Shown: one piece after another, positions 1 to 9,355 of the stretch
Numbering within the stretch: the stretch's first letter is position 1
Layout: the number at the start of each line of letters is the position of its first letter
DNA from: Candidatus Paraprevotella stercoravium
GTDB taxonomy: Bacteria > Bacteroidota > Bacteroidia > Bacteroidales > Bacteroidaceae
Reading direction: 5' to 3'
NCBI GenBank assembly: GCA_944320795.1
Contig: CALUIU010000001.1
Location: 124,001 to 188,000 of the forward strand
Length of the DNA: 64,000 nt
Notes under the pieces: model-generated
The model's database searches: none
What the model was told of the DNA's origin: nothing
The model's input: the letters and a program-made list of their open reading frames with translations, nothing else
Position numbers and translations under genes: made by a program

Positions 1-314
1 TAAAAAAGCCTACTTGGCAACCATATATTATTGGCTTCCGTAAATATAGGGCTTTACAGAAACTGGACACCTGGCAATTCTTTTACCGATATATTCACAA
101 ACATGCGGATCCTGTTCAGCAGCATCTGGCTTATCAGCTTAGTGAATTGTTGTTTCGCAGAGATTTGTTTTCTCTACTGCGTCTTTGCTTGTTGTGTATG
201 AGACATAAGGATACTGTTTATTTCAATCCAAATCAGAAAGGATTCATGAGTTATATACGCAGTTTTTGCTATCCTATGATCCGAGCTTATGGGAATACTT
301 ATTTTTATTTATAG
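1..314 (+). CDS. C-terminal part of an unidentified protein of the polysaccharide locus
   Basis: An open frame enters from the left edge (first full codon at 3) and ends with TAG at 312-314, giving about 103 C-terminal residues. The piece is basic and aromatic-rich, with no motif I recognise. It ends 58 bases before a polysaccharide gene on the same strand, so it is probably the tail of a glycosyltransferase or another capsule/LPS enzyme. That is inferred from position only. The start lies outside the window. Confidence 0.6.
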   Translation, partial: KKPTWQPYIIGFRKYRALQKLDTWQFFYRYIHKHADPVQQHLAYQLSELLFRRDLFSLLRLCLLCMRHKDTVYFNPNQKGFMSYIRSFCYPMIRAYGNTYFYL

Positions 315-372
315 TTTTGGTAAGGTTCTGCAGAATTGCTAAATTTGCGAAATATATACAATCAAGAACATC

Positions 373-1737
373 ATGAAAAAAAATATAGCTGTCATTCTGG
401 CCGGAGGAGTAGGAAGCCGCTTGGGTTTGTCTACACCGAAGCAGTTTTTCAAGGTTGCCGGTAAAACTGTGGTAGAGCATACGATCGAAGCCTTCGAACA
501 CCATCCGCGTATTGATGAAATTGCGATCGTATCCAATCCTTTTTATATTACCGATTTTGAAACCATGGTCTTGAAGAATGGTTGGAAGAAGGTCAAGAAG
601 ATTCTTAAAGGAGGCAAAGAGCGCTATGATTCCAGTCTTTCGGCCATTTATGCATACGACCAGAGTGATGTGCATCTGATTTTCCATGATGCGGTACGTC
701 CTTTGGTAAGCCATAAGATAATCAGCGAAGTCATTGATGCTTTGGAAACTTATCAGGCCGTAGATGTGGCTCTTCCTGCTACGGATACGATAATTGAGGT
801 GGAAGGAAATTTGATTCATAATATTCCTGACCGCAGTCGTTTGAGAAGAGGACAGACTCCGCAGGCCTTTACTCTGGATGTGATTAGAAGAGCCTATGAG
901 GAAGCGCTTAAGGATCCGAACTTTAAGGCTACGGACGATTGTGGCGTAGTACGGAAATACTTGCCGGAGGTCCCGATCTATGTGGTGCCTGGTGAGGAGA
1001 GTAATATGAAGTTGACCTATAAGGAGGATACTTACCTGTTGGACAAACTGTTCCAGTTGAAGCAGTGTGCTCCTGAGAAATTTGCCGAAAGTGATTTCTT
1101 TGCAGGAAAAGTAGCCGTTGTTTTTGGAGGCAGTTATGGTATCGGTGAAGAAACGGTTCGTTTGCTTCGGGAACGGAACTGCAAGGTGTACAGCTTCTCC
1201 AGAAGTGCCAATGGGGTAGATGTCGGTTTACGTGAAACGGTGGCAGCTGCTCTTCAGACTGTATACCAGCAAGAACAGCGTATAGACTTTGTGATTAATA
1301 CAGCTGGTGTTCTGAATAAAGAACCGCTGATTCAGACGGATTACGATACCATTACTCAGGCGGTACAGACCAATTATATGGGTACGGTACATGTGGCGCT
1401 GGAATCTTTCCCTTATCTGAAAGAAACCGAAGGACAACTGATTTTCTTCACTTCCAGTTCATACACGCGTGGCCGTGCCTTTTACAGCATCTACTCTTCG
1501 ACCAAGGCTGCAATAGTGAATTTTGTTCAGGCTATAGCCCAAGAGTGGGAGGTACATCATATTCGGGTGAACTGTATTAATCCCGAACGGACACATACGC
1601 CGATGCGTACCAAGAATTTTGGTATAGAACCGAGTGATACCCTTCTCTCGGCAGAAACTGTAGCTTGGGCTACCGTAAATACGTTGCAGTCGGATAGTAC
1701 CGGACAAATCATTGACGTAAAAAGAGAAGCAAAATGA
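373..1737 (+). CDS. bifunctional CDP-ribitol synthase (IspD/TarI-like cytidylyltransferase fused to SDR reductase)
   Basis: A 454-residue fusion. Residues 1-230 are an IspD/TarI-type cytidylyltransferase: the nucleotide loop LAGGVGSRLG at about 9-18, KQFF after it, and HDAVRPLV at about 105. Residues 243-454 are a short-chain dehydrogenase with the cofactor loop GGSYGIGE, an NTAG motif and YSSTK, where the catalytic Tyr and Lys sit. Length and domain order match Bcs1/Acs1 of Haemophilus capsule loci, which reduce ribulose 5-phosphate and make CDP-ribitol. Its stop overlaps the LicD gene by ATGA. The fusion class is clear; the ribitol product is inferred from the family, and another polyol phosphate is possible. 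Confidence 0.85.
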   Translation: MKKNIAVILAGGVGSRLGLSTPKQFFKVAGKTVVEHTIEAFEHHPRIDEIAIVSNPFYITDFETMVLKNGWKKVKKILKGGKERYDSSLSAIYAYDQSDVHLIFHDAVRPLVSHKIISEVIDALETYQAVDVALPATDTIIEVEGNLIHNIPDRSRLRRGQTPQAFTLDVIRRAYEEALKDPNFKATDDCGVVRKYLPEVPIYVVPGEESNMKLTYKEDTYLLDKLFQLKQCAPEKFAESDFFAGKVAVVFGGSYGIGEETVRLLRERNCKVYSFSRSANGVDVGLRETVAAALQTVYQQEQRIDFVINTAGVLNKEPLIQTDYDTITQAVQTNYMGTVHVALESFPYLKETEGQLIFFTSSSYTRGRAFYSIYSSTKAAIVNFVQAIAQEWEVHHIRVNCINPERTHTPMRTKNFGIEPSDTLLSAETVAWATVNTLQSDSTGQIIDVKREAK

Positions 1738-2555
1738 AAAAGAATCATCTGGAAACCTATTTGAACCGGGAACTCAGAGCCTGTCAGCTCAAACAGATCT
1801 CTATTTTGGAGGAAATTGACCGTATCTGCCGTAAGCATCAGATTGTTTATTGGCTGGATGGCGGTTCGCTGTTGGGAGCGGTGCGCCACGGTGGTTTTAT
1901 CCCTTGGGATGATGATATTGATATTGCTATGCGTCTGGAGGATGTGGAGCGTTTCAAGCAGATAGCACCAAAAGAACTGAAGGAAGGTTTTTTCTTGCAG
2001 ACTCAAGATACCGATCCGGAATTTCGGGTTCCCATCTGTAAGGTGCGCTGTTTGAATTCACTTATCATTGAGGCCGTGGACGACCTGCATGCTTCCTATC
2101 AGAAAGGTCTGTTTGTGGATATCTTCCCGTTTATTGATTATCCGTCTGTCTCTCCGAAGGCTGTGAAACGTTTTGCCAAAGGTATCTGCAAGAGCCGTTC
2201 CATCCTGCACAGCCGGCATTATTATTCCTGGCGCTCGTTTGCGGAGTTCTTTTATTTCGGAGCAGAATACGGCCTGTATCGGGTTATCTGGTGGCTCTTG
2301 GAAAAGACACATCGGAAGGATACCTATATTTCGAATATCCTGATCAATAATGGTTATGGCATTATGCATCGTCAGGACTCTATTTTCCCGATAGGAGAAA
2401 TAGAATTTGAAGGAAAAAGATTTATGGCCCCCTGCAACCCTGATGCTTACCTGAAAGATTTATATAAAAATTATATGGAAATACCTCCGGTAGAGAAGCG
2501 CAAGACACATGCCGTTTTCTTTGCCGCGGAACTCAACCCAAATCAAAACGCATGA
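1734..2555 (+). CDS. LicD-family phosphotransferase
   Basis: A 273-residue LicD/fukutin-type nucleotidyltransferase-fold protein. The signature lies at about residues 40-68: LDGGSLLGAVRHGG, then WDDDIDIAM, whose Asp residues bind metal. No signal peptide or membrane segment is evident, so it should act in the cytoplasm. LicD relatives transfer phosphocholine or, in the FKTN/FKRP branch, ribitol phosphate from CDP-ribitol. Four-base ATGA overlaps with both the CDP-ribitol synthase upstream and the glycosyltransferase downstream imply translational coupling. I infer that it adds ribitol phosphate to a surface glycan. Confidence 0.85.
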   Translation: MKKNHLETYLNRELRACQLKQISILEEIDRICRKHQIVYWLDGGSLLGAVRHGGFIPWDDDIDIAMRLEDVERFKQIAPKELKEGFFLQTQDTDPEFRVPICKVRCLNSLIIEAVDDLHASYQKGLFVDIFPFIDYPSVSPKAVKRFAKGICKSRSILHSRHYYSWRSFAEFFYFGAEYGLYRVIWWLLEKTHRKDTYISNILINNGYGIMHRQDSIFPIGEIEFEGKRFMAPCNPDAYLKDLYKNYMEIPPVEKRKTHAVFFAAELNPNQNA

Positions 2556-3568
2556 AACCAGCATTGATCGATACCTCTGTACTGATACTCTTCTTTAACC
2601 GTCCGCAACAGCTTTCTTTAGTGTTCGAACAAGTGAAGAAGGCACGTCCTGCACGTCTGTTCCTGTATCAGGACGGTCCCCGTAACGAGAAAGATATGGA
2701 AGGGATTATGGCATGCCGTGAAGTGGTGGCCGATGTCGATTGGGAATGTGAGATACATCGTTTGTATCAGGAGCAGAATTACGGTTGTGATCCTTCGGAG
2801 TTTATTTCCCAGAAGTGGGCTTTTTCCATTACGGACAAATGTATCGTTTTGGAGGATGACGATGTGCCTTCGGTTTCCTTTTTCTCTTTCTGCAAGGAAA
2901 TGCTGGACCGTTATGAACATGACAGCCGTATAGGTATTATTTCTGGGTTCAATCTGGAAGAATGTACCCCCGATTGTCCGGATGATTATTTCTTTTGCCG
3001 GACGTTCTCCATTTGGGGATGGGCCAGCTGGCGCCGGGTTGTTGATCAGTGGGACGAGCATTATACTTTTCTTGATGATGCCTTTGTGGTGCAGCAAATC
3101 GAGAATCTGATTCATACGTACTGTTTCCGCGATGATTTTCTGCCTATGTGTCATAGCCATCGCAGTCAGCAGAAAGCTTATTATGAAACCATTTTTCAGG
3201 CGGCTTTGTTCCTGAATTCCCAGTTGAGTATCGTTCCGACACGGAATATGATCAATAATTTGGGCGCAACAGCTGGTTCGGTACATTTCGGCGCTTCTTT
3301 GGAAACACTGCCCCGAGGTTATCGCCGTATTTTTACCATGAAGCGTTTTGAACTGGAGCATCCGATTCGCCATCCCAAGTACATAATAGATCATACCGCA
3401 TATAAAGAACGTGTGTATCGTATTATGGCATGGCGTCATCCTTGGATCAAGGTGGCGCGTTCTTTTGAGGAACTGTATTTAAATTTGCGTCATGGCGACG
3501 GAAAAGCCATTCGGAAAGCTTTGACCAACCGGATAAACAAATGGTTTAACCGCCAACAATATAACTAA
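2552..3568 (+). CDS. GT-A-fold glycosyltransferase
   Basis: A 338-residue protein that begins with the beta-strand/loop VLILFFNRP typical of family 2-like transferases. LEDDDV at about residue 104 is the likely DxD-type metal and nucleotide-sugar site, and SIWGWASWRR around 155 is typical of this subgroup. There is no membrane segment. The ATG overlaps the licD stop (ATGA), so the genes are co-translated. The donor sugar and linkage cannot be read from the sequence. It is part of the 1-5.7 kb polysaccharide operon. Confidence 0.75.
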   Translation: MKPALIDTSVLILFFNRPQQLSLVFEQVKKARPARLFLYQDGPRNEKDMEGIMACREVVADVDWECEIHRLYQEQNYGCDPSEFISQKWAFSITDKCIVLEDDDVPSVSFFSFCKEMLDRYEHDSRIGIISGFNLEECTPDCPDDYFFCRTFSIWGWASWRRVVDQWDEHYTFLDDAFVVQQIENLIHTYCFRDDFLPMCHSHRSQQKAYYETIFQAALFLNSQLSIVPTRNMINNLGATAGSVHFGASLETLPRGYRRIFTMKRFELEHPIRHPKYIIDHTAYKERVYRIMAWRHPWIKVARSFEELYLNLRHGDGKAIRKALTNRINKWFNRQQYN

Positions 3569-3588
3569 TTCATTCCAAAGATTGTAGT

Positions 3589-4854
3589 ATGAGAGTACTG
3601 ATTGTCAATACATCTGAGAAGACAGGAGGAGCCGCTATTGCAGCCAACCGTCTTATGGAAACCCTGAACAACAATGGGGTAAAGGCTAAAATGCTGGTTC
3701 GTGACAAAGTGACCGAAAGAATCACGGTAGCTGCCTTGCCGAAAAGCAAGATGCACCGGTTGCGCTTTCTCTGGGAGCGTCTGGCTATCTGGAAAGCCAA
3801 CTCTTTTAAAAAGCACCATCTGTTTTATGTAGATATAGCCAATGTTGGAGCCGATATCACTTCTTTACCGGAATTTAAGGAGGCGGACATTATTCATTTG
3901 CATTGGATAAATCAGGGCTTTCTTTCCTTAGATGGTATACGTAAAATCATTGCCAGCGGTAAACCTGTAGTATGGACCATGCATGATATGTGGCCTTTTA
4001 CCGGTATTTGCCATCATAGTGATGATTGCGAACGTTTTCAGCAAGAGTGTCATCACTGTCCTTTGCTTTATAAAGGCGGGGCACATGATCTTTCTTATCG
4101 TGTGTTCCAGAAAAAGAAGAATCTGTTCCGTAATGCCCATATCACTTTTGTGGCTTGCAGCCAGTGGCTGGAGAAACGGGCCAAGCAAAGTGCCTTGCTG
4201 ATCGGACAACGGATTGTGACAATTCCCAATCCGATCAATTCTGTTATCTTCAAACCGGAATCAAAAGCCCAGGCACGTCTGAATTTTAATTTACCCGAAA
4301 AGAAACGCCTGATTCTGTTCGGTTCCATGAAAACTACAGACAAACGTAAGGGAATCGATTATCTGATCGAGGCTTGTCGCATTCTTAAAGAGCAGTATGC
4401 CGAATTATCAGAGCAGTTGGGAGTTGTGATTGTTGGTAATGAAGCCGATCAATTACGCAATAGTCTGCCGCTTCCTACTTATTCCATTGATTATGTGGCT
4501 GATGAAAAGCGTATGGCTATATTATATAATGCCGTAGATCTTTTTGTGACTCCATCATTGCAGGAGAATTTGCCGAATACAATCGCCGAGGCTATGGCCT
4601 GTGGTATTCCGTGTGTCGGTTTCCGTGTCGGAGGAATACCCGAGATGATTGATCATTTGGAAAACGGATATGTAGCTGAGTATAAGGATGCTTCTGATTT
4701 GGCAAAAGGAATGGCTTATGTGCTTACCGAAGCGGATTATCCGGAAATGAGCCGTGCGGCTGTCCGAAAGGCTGGTCTGGCCTATAGTGAGCGCCATGTA
4801 GCCATGAAATATATCAATATATATAATCAGACTACAGATAAGGCAAAAGCCTAA
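3589..4854 (+). CDS. GT4-family (GT-B fold) glycosyltransferase
   Basis: 421 residues with the GT4 layout. The N-terminal acceptor domain begins MRVLIVNTSEKTGGA. The C-terminal domain carries the donor-binding EX7E region, seen as ENLPNTIAEAMACG followed by VGGIPEMI, near residues 325-350. A Cys/His-rich stretch (HDMWPFTGICHHSDDC followed by ECHHC, about residues 130-163) could bind a metal or stabilise the fold. It lies 20 bases after the previous gene in the same operon. It probably extends a surface glycan; its sugar specificity is unknown. Confidence 0.85.
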   Translation: MRVLIVNTSEKTGGAAIAANRLMETLNNNGVKAKMLVRDKVTERITVAALPKSKMHRLRFLWERLAIWKANSFKKHHLFYVDIANVGADITSLPEFKEADIIHLHWINQGFLSLDGIRKIIASGKPVVWTMHDMWPFTGICHHSDDCERFQQECHHCPLLYKGGAHDLSYRVFQKKKNLFRNAHITFVACSQWLEKRAKQSALLIGQRIVTIPNPINSVIFKPESKAQARLNFNLPEKKRLILFGSMKTTDKRKGIDYLIEACRILKEQYAELSEQLGVVIVGNEADQLRNSLPLPTYSIDYVADEKRMAILYNAVDLFVTPSLQENLPNTIAEAMACGIPCVGFRVGGIPEMIDHLENGYVAEYKDASDLAKGMAYVLTEADYPEMSRAAVRKAGLAYSERHVAMKYINIYNQTTDKAKA

Positions 4855-4881
4855 GAATATAAAAACAATTTAAAGAAATAT

Positions 4882-5685
4882 ATGAATCAAGACCCCTATC
4901 CGAGTATTACGGTGGCTACGGTCACCTATAATGCAGCACAGACATTGCCACGTACACTGAAGAGTGTTGCGGCACAGACTTATCCGAATATTGAGCATCT
5001 TATTGTGGACGGATGTTCCAAAGACAACACCATGGAGTTGGTGCATCAGTATGTGGAGCAGAATACGCGTGAGGAAATACCTCATCAGATTCACTTGATA
5101 AACGAGCCTGATAAAGGTCTGTATGATGCCATGAACAAGGCAATTATGGCTGCAGAAGGTGAATATATCTGCTTCCTGAATGCCGGTGATTGCTTTCATA
5201 GTCCCGATACGTTGAAGCGACTGATGGAACAGCTCAAATGGGATCAGTTGGAACCGGGGCGGCGCCCGGCTGTTCTTTACGGTGAAACGGATTTAGTCGA
5301 CGCAGAGGGGAATTTCATTCGTCACCGCAGGCTTCAGGCTCCTCAAAAGCTCAGCTTCCGGAGTTTTTTGCAAGGTATGTTGGTATGTCATCAGTCTTTT
5401 TATGTGCGTACGGATCTGGCACGTGAGGAACTGTATGATATGAGATATCGTTTTTCGGCCGATTATGACTGGTGTATCCGTATCATGAAGAAAGCGAAGA
5501 AAAAACGCTTGGCGTTGCATAACTCTAATCTGATTCTTACGGATTATCTGAGTGAGGGACTGACAACACAGAATCACCGGAAATCACTTATGGAGCGCTT
5601 GCGCATTATGGCTCGTCATTTTGGATGGCCGGCTGCCATCGGGCAGCATATTTGGTTTGTGGTGCGCAGTGTCATCAAAAAATAA
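4882..5685 (+). CDS. GT2-family glycosyltransferase
   Basis: 267 residues and a classic GT-A fold. ITVATVTYNAAQTLPRTL opens it, HLIVDGCSKDNT marks the nucleotide site, NEPDKGLYDAMNKA follows, and NAGDCF at about residue 97 occupies the DxD position. DYDWCIR in the C-terminal half resembles the ED-type acceptor region of WcaE/WcaA-like capsule transferases. It is the last gene before a strong terminator at 5708-5743, so it probably closes the polysaccharide operon. Confidence 0.85.
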   Translation: MNQDPYPSITVATVTYNAAQTLPRTLKSVAAQTYPNIEHLIVDGCSKDNTMELVHQYVEQNTREEIPHQIHLINEPDKGLYDAMNKAIMAAEGEYICFLNAGDCFHSPDTLKRLMEQLKWDQLEPGRRPAVLYGETDLVDAEGNFIRHRRLQAPQKLSFRSFLQGMLVCHQSFYVRTDLAREELYDMRYRFSADYDWCIRIMKKAKKKRLALHNSNLILTDYLSEGLTTQNHRKSLMERLRIMARHFGWPAAIGQHIWFVVRSVIKK

Positions 5686-5707
5686 GACTTTTTAGGATAT
5701 TCCAAGT

Positions 5708-5743
5708 AAAGGGCAGGGTTTTCACTCCTGTCCTTTATTGTTT
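5708..5743 (+). terminator. rho-independent terminator after the glycosyltransferase operon
   Basis: A 10-bp stem (5708-5717 with 5727-5736, one G-T pair) and a 9-base loop, followed by a T-rich run. It lies 22 bases after the last glycosyltransferase stop. Between it and the insertion sequence at 5932 the DNA is AT-rich with no credible gene. Confidence 0.75.
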
Positions 5744-5931
5744 TCTGACAGTATCTTGTCATTCATTTTTTGCTGTCTTTGTTTTTTACGGAGAAAAAAT
5801 ATCTGTTTATTGGTATTAAGGCCTTTTCTGTTTCATTCTGGTGCTTGTTTTTTTATTTACAATGTCTGTTTTTTTAAGAATGGAATATTTCGTAACTCTT
5901 TGTATATAAGCCATAAACAAACCTAAAAATA

Positions 5932-6957
5932 ACGTGAGTTCGACGAATTCAAAACAATGCAAGCTGTGTGTCAACCATTCGTGAAACATTGATACACGGC
6001 TTCTTTGGAAAGCAACAATATGCAGCAATACCAGAAAGAAGGTTGACGATAAAGTTATCAAAGGCTCTATGCTTTGAATGTTCCACTTGTGCTATATTTT
6101 TGAGTTCGTCATTGACGGTTTCGATAATGGCTCGTTTCCTGAGGAGTAGTTTGTCAGAAAGTGGTATCAATGATCCTTTCATGTTGCTTTTCAGTTTGGT
6201 TATAAGTTGTATGCCGTCAACGAATAGTCTTTCAAATAGGTTCTTGCCGATGTATCCTTTATCACCAACAAGTTTCCCATAGATAAATTCCACAAAAGAC
6301 TTGTATTCAAGAGATTTACGGTCATCCACATCTCCGGGAGTAATCATGAAGTTCAGAAGCTCTCCACGCTCATTGCATATCAGATGCAGTTTGAATCCGA
6401 AGAACCAGCCCATGGAACATTTTCCTCTTTGTGCTATTCCCTTGAACGTTTTATGGATATGGATTCTCTGGTTTTTGCATACCCGTAAGGGGGCACTGTC
6501 AACGAAACTGATGCCTGTGCACTTGCCCAAAAGCACCTTCTTGATAAACAGAGCCAGTGGGATAGCCACCTCTTTTTCCAGTTCAACAAAACGGTTATAA
6601 GAAACAACCTTTGGAAAAAGATGCCGCATATGCTTGCAGACCTTTTCCAGATAGAAATGCTTCAGACAACGGTATCCCGAATCATGAAAAAGAATCAAAA
6701 TGAGCATGATTTCTGCCTTGGACATGGTGGAATCACGATGATATTTGCGTTTTTTTGCCGACTTAAGCGTATATTTTGTCATCATGGCATCAAAAAACTT
6801 GCAGAATTCATCTGCCATACAAAATAATTCTATAACTTTGCTTTCGGTGATCATAGCGATTATTGTTTGTAATTCTTTGGAATTCAGCACTATAAAGATA
6901 CAACAATTTTCGCTAATCACCAATTTTACAACTACTTATAATTCATCGAACTCACGT
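5932..6957 (-). mobile_element. IS982-family insertion sequence
   Basis: An element of about 1,026 bp bounded by terminal inverted repeats ACGTGAGTTCGAYGAAT (5932-5948 and 6941-6957, one mismatch). The match continues about 5 bases outward (AAATA on both ends), so the exact ends and target duplication are ambiguous. It carries one transposase on the minus strand and sits between the end of the polysaccharide operon and the metG operon. The right flank is an orphan coding fragment with no left counterpart, which suggests that DNA was lost at this site. Confidence 0.85.
5949..6854 (-). CDS. IS982-family transposase
   Basis: 301 residues from the ATG at 6854. The open frame reaches 6923, but the extra N-terminal residues look non-coding and the usual family length is near 300. 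DDE-type residues are visible: SFVDSAPLRVC for the first Asp, VGDKGYIGKN for the second, and RAIIETVNDELK for the Glu. It also has the basic segment typical of the family. The frame is intact end to end and lies within inverted repeats, so the element may be active. It is encoded against the direction of the polysaccharide operon. Confidence 0.85.
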   Translation of the reverse strand: MITESKVIELFCMADEFCKFFDAMMTKYTLKSAKKRKYHRDSTMSKAEIMLILILFHDSGYRCLKHFYLEKVCKHMRHLFPKVVSYNRFVELEKEVAIPLALFIKKVLLGKCTGISFVDSAPLRVCKNQRIHIHKTFKGIAQRGKCSMGWFFGFKLHLICNERGELLNFMITPGDVDDRKSLEYKSFVEFIYGKLVGDKGYIGKNLFERLFVDGIQLITKLKSNMKGSLIPLSDKLLLRKRAIIETVNDELKNIAQVEHSKHRAFDNFIVNLLSGIAAYCCFPKKPCINVSRMVDTQLALF

Positions 6958-7017
6958 TATTTATACCGTATCGGACAAGGAGAATATTTGACCGTAGGCC
7001 GTTTTTATGTGAAGTGA
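6958..7017 (+). pseudogene. orphan 3' coding fragment next to the IS element
   Basis: Immediately right of the IS end a plus-strand frame encodes about 19 residues ending YLTVGRFYVK, then TGA at 7015. DNA left of the element has stops in all frames and does not supply the upstream part. I read this as the last codons of a gene truncated by IS insertion plus deletion; its identity is unknown. It may also be chance. From 7018 to the metG terminator at 7135 I see nothing else. Confidence 0.35.
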
Positions 7018-7134
7018 GCAAGCGCTTAAGTATCGGTAGCTTCTGAAAAAACACAGAGATCATTTGAGAGAATTATTTTGATGTAATTGGATCATAACCA
7101 TGATTTTCTAGGTTTTTTCAGAATGGAAAAAGGA

Positions 7135-7175
7135 AAGGGGACACCCAAAGTCATTTCGACTGGAGGTGTCCCCTT
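7135..7175 (-). terminator. terminator of metG
   Basis: An 11-bp perfect stem (7135-7145 with 7165-7175) around a 19-base loop. On the minus strand it is followed by a pyrimidine/T-rich tail. It lies 33 bases past the metG stop. Confidence 0.75.
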
Positions 7176-7207
7176 ATTGGTTATTATGTCTTGGTGTCAA
7201 TCGGTTT

Positions 7208-9247
7208 TTATCCTACACAAGAGCCTGGTTTTACTTCTTTTTCCGGAGTGATGACGCTGAGTGAACCGTCGTGGTTCACGGCAGAGAGGATCATACCCTG
7301 GCTTTCGATACCCTTGAGCTTGCGTGGAGCTAGATTGGCAATGAAGCAAACCTGCTTGCCTACCAGATCTTCCGGCTTGTAGTATTTGGCAATACCCGAA
7401 ACGATGGTGCGATTCTCCAGTCCGTCGGCAATTTTGAAGCAAAGCAGTTTGTCGGCTTTAGGTACCTTGGTGCATTCCAATACAGTACCTACACGGATAT
7501 CCAGTTTTTCGAAGTCCTCGAACGGAATGTTCTCTTTGATCGGTTCTGCCTTATAGTTAGCCTCTTCATTCGCTTTCTTGGTGTCCAGCAGCTTCTGGAT
7601 CTGAGCCTCGATGGCAGCATCCTCGATCTTCTCGAAGAGCAGCTCCGGCTTATTCAGCTGATGGCCTTCCTGCAACAGATTGGTGTTACCCAGCTGGGCC
7701 CATTCGAAGGTTTCCATATTCAGCATGTGGCGTAGTTTCTCGCTGCTGAACGGCAGGAACGGTTCGAAGGCGATGGCCAGATTGGCGGTGAGCTGCAAAG
7801 AGATGTAGATAATGGTTTTCACACGCTCTGGATCAGTCTTGATGACCTTCCAAGGTTCGCAGTCAGCGATGTACTTGTTACCGATGCGGGCCAGATTCAT
7901 AGCCTCCTTCTGAGCGTCACGGAACTTGAAGTTGTCCAACAGTTCTTCTACCTTCACCTTTACATCCTTGAACTCATCCAAAGTGGCCTGATCGTATTCG
8001 GTCAGCTCACCACAAGCCGGTACCACACCGTTATAGTATTTCTGAGTGAGCTGCAGGGCTCTGTTTACGAAGTTTCCGTAAACAGCTACCAGTTCGTTAT
8101 TATTGCGTGCCTGGAAGTCTTTCCAGGTAAAGTCGTTATCCTTGGTTTCCGGTGCATTGGCAGTGAGTACATAACGCAGTACATCCTGCTTGCCCTCGAA
8201 GTCGCGCAGATATTCGTGCAACCATACGGCCCAGTTGCGTGAAGTGGAAATCTTGTCACCTTCCAGATTCAGGAACTCGTTGCTCGGTACGTTGTCTGGC
8301 AGAATGTAGCTGCCTTCAGCCTTCAGCATGGCCGGGAACACGATGCAGTGGAACACGATATTGTCCTTACCGATGAAATGTACCAGACGGCTTTCAGGAT
8401 CTTTCCACCACTTTTCCCAGGAATCTGGAAGCAGTTCCTTGGTGTTGCTGATATAACCGATAGGAGCGTCGAACCATACATACAGCACTTTGCCCTCGGC
8501 ACCCTCAACCGGTACTGGAATACCCCAATCCAGGTCGCGGCTTACGGCGCGTGGCTGCAAGCCCATATCGAGCCAGCTCTTGCACTGACCGTATACGTTG
8601 TTACGCCATTCCTTGTGGTCTTCCAGAATCCACTGGCGCAACCAGCTTTCGTGCTTGTCGAGCGGCAGATACCAGTGCTTGGTTTCGCGCATCACCGGTT
8701 TGGAACCGCTGATGGCACTTTTGGGATTGATCAGATCGGTAGGAGAGAGTGAAGTACCGCACTTCTCGCACTGGTCACCATAAGCACCTTCGGCATGGCA
8801 ATGCGGACATTCTCCAGTGATATAACGGTCGGCCAGGAAAGTCTGTGCCTCTTCGTCATAATATTGCATAGACGTTTTCTCGATGAACTCGCCTTTGTCG
8901 TACAACGTTCTGAAGAACTCAGACGCTGTCTGACGGTGTACTTCCGAACTGGTGCGTCCGTATACATCGAAAGAGATACCGAACTCCTTGAAAGAATCGC
9001 GGATCAGCGTGTGATAACGGTCTACCACATCCTGCGGAGTGATACCTTCTTTCTTGGCACGGATGGTGATGGGCACACCGTGCTCGTCCGATCCGCCAAT
9101 GAACAGTACTTCTTCTTTCTTCAAACGCAAATATCTCACGTAGATATCGGCCGGAACATAGACACCTGCCAGATGTCCGATATGTACCGGACCGTTGGCA
9201 TAGGGCAATGCCGATGTTACCGTGGTTCTTTTGAATTTCTTATCCAT
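7208..9247 (-). CDS. metG: methionyl-tRNA synthetase
   Basis: 679 residues, a full-length class I synthetase that charges tRNA-Met in the cytoplasm. The HIGH signature appears in [13 protein letters not shown] near residue 17. A zinc knuckle lies at [17 protein letters not shown] (about 145-161). The KMSKS loop is represented by KISTSRN. The C-terminal approximately 100 residues are an EMAPII/Trbp111-like tRNA-binding domain ([14 protein letters not shown]), so this is the long, dimeric form. It is the last gene before a strong terminator. The upstream minus-strand box TATCTTTG (9290-9283) fits a Bacteroidetes -7 element. Confidence 0.97.
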   Translation of the reverse strand: MDKKFKRTTVTSALPYANGPVHIGHLAGVYVPADIYVRYLRLKKEEVLFIGGSDEHGVPITIRAKKEGITPQDVVDRYHTLIRDSFKEFGISFDVYGRTSSEVHRQTASEFFRTLYDKGEFIEKTSMQYYDEEAQTFLADRYITGECPHCHAEGAYGDQCEKCGTSLSPTDLINPKSAISGSKPVMRETKHWYLPLDKHESWLRQWILEDHKEWRNNVYGQCKSWLDMGLQPRAVSRDLDWGIPVPVEGAEGKVLYVWFDAPIGYISNTKELLPDSWEKWWKDPESRLVHFIGKDNIVFHCIVFPAMLKAEGSYILPDNVPSNEFLNLEGDKISTSRNWAVWLHEYLRDFEGKQDVLRYVLTANAPETKDNDFTWKDFQARNNNELVAVYGNFVNRALQLTQKYYNGVVPACGELTEYDQATLDEFKDVKVKVEELLDNFKFRDAQKEAMNLARIGNKYIADCEPWKVIKTDPERVKTIIYISLQLTANLAIAFEPFLPFSSEKLRHMLNMETFEWAQLGNTNLLQEGHQLNKPELLFEKIEDAAIEAQIQKLLDTKKANEEANYKAEPIKENIPFEDFEKLDIRVGTVLECTKVPKADKLLCFKIADGLENRTIVSGIAKYYKPEDLVGKQVCFIANLAPRKLKGIESQGMILSAVNHDGSLSVITPEKEVKPGSCVG

Positions 9248-9282
9248 TTTATCGTTTTTTGTTTAATTTACTGTTTTGCTTA

Positions 9283-9290
9283 CAAAGATA
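9283..9290 (-). promoter_or_regulatory. -7 box of the metG promoter
   Basis: The minus strand reads TATCTTTG, 36 bases upstream of the metG start, matching the Bacteroidetes consensus TAnnTTTG. No convincing -33 TTTG is seen; that position overlaps the neighbouring terminator. Confidence 0.45.
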
Positions 9291-9303
9291 CGGATAAAAA
9301 ATG

Positions 9304-9334
9304 AAAAAGGCACCCAGATTGCGGGTGCCTTTTT
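9304..9334 (-). terminator. terminator of the comM-like gene
   Basis: A 12-bp perfect stem (9304-9315 with 9323-9334) with A/T ends and a 7-base loop, 22 bases beyond the stop of the minus-strand ATPase gene. The symmetric A and T runs could let it work in both directions. Confidence 0.85.
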
Positions 9335-9355
9335 CGGTTATCTTTTTCTTGCAGG

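Noticed and set aside
2618..3439. A 273-codon antisense frame opposite a glycosyltransferase
   Set aside because: The sense gene has family motifs and ATGA coupling; the antisense frame has none.
5738..5926. Short hydrophobic frame between the polysaccharide terminator and the IS element
   Set aside because: It starts inside the terminator tail and its composition reflects AT-rich DNA.
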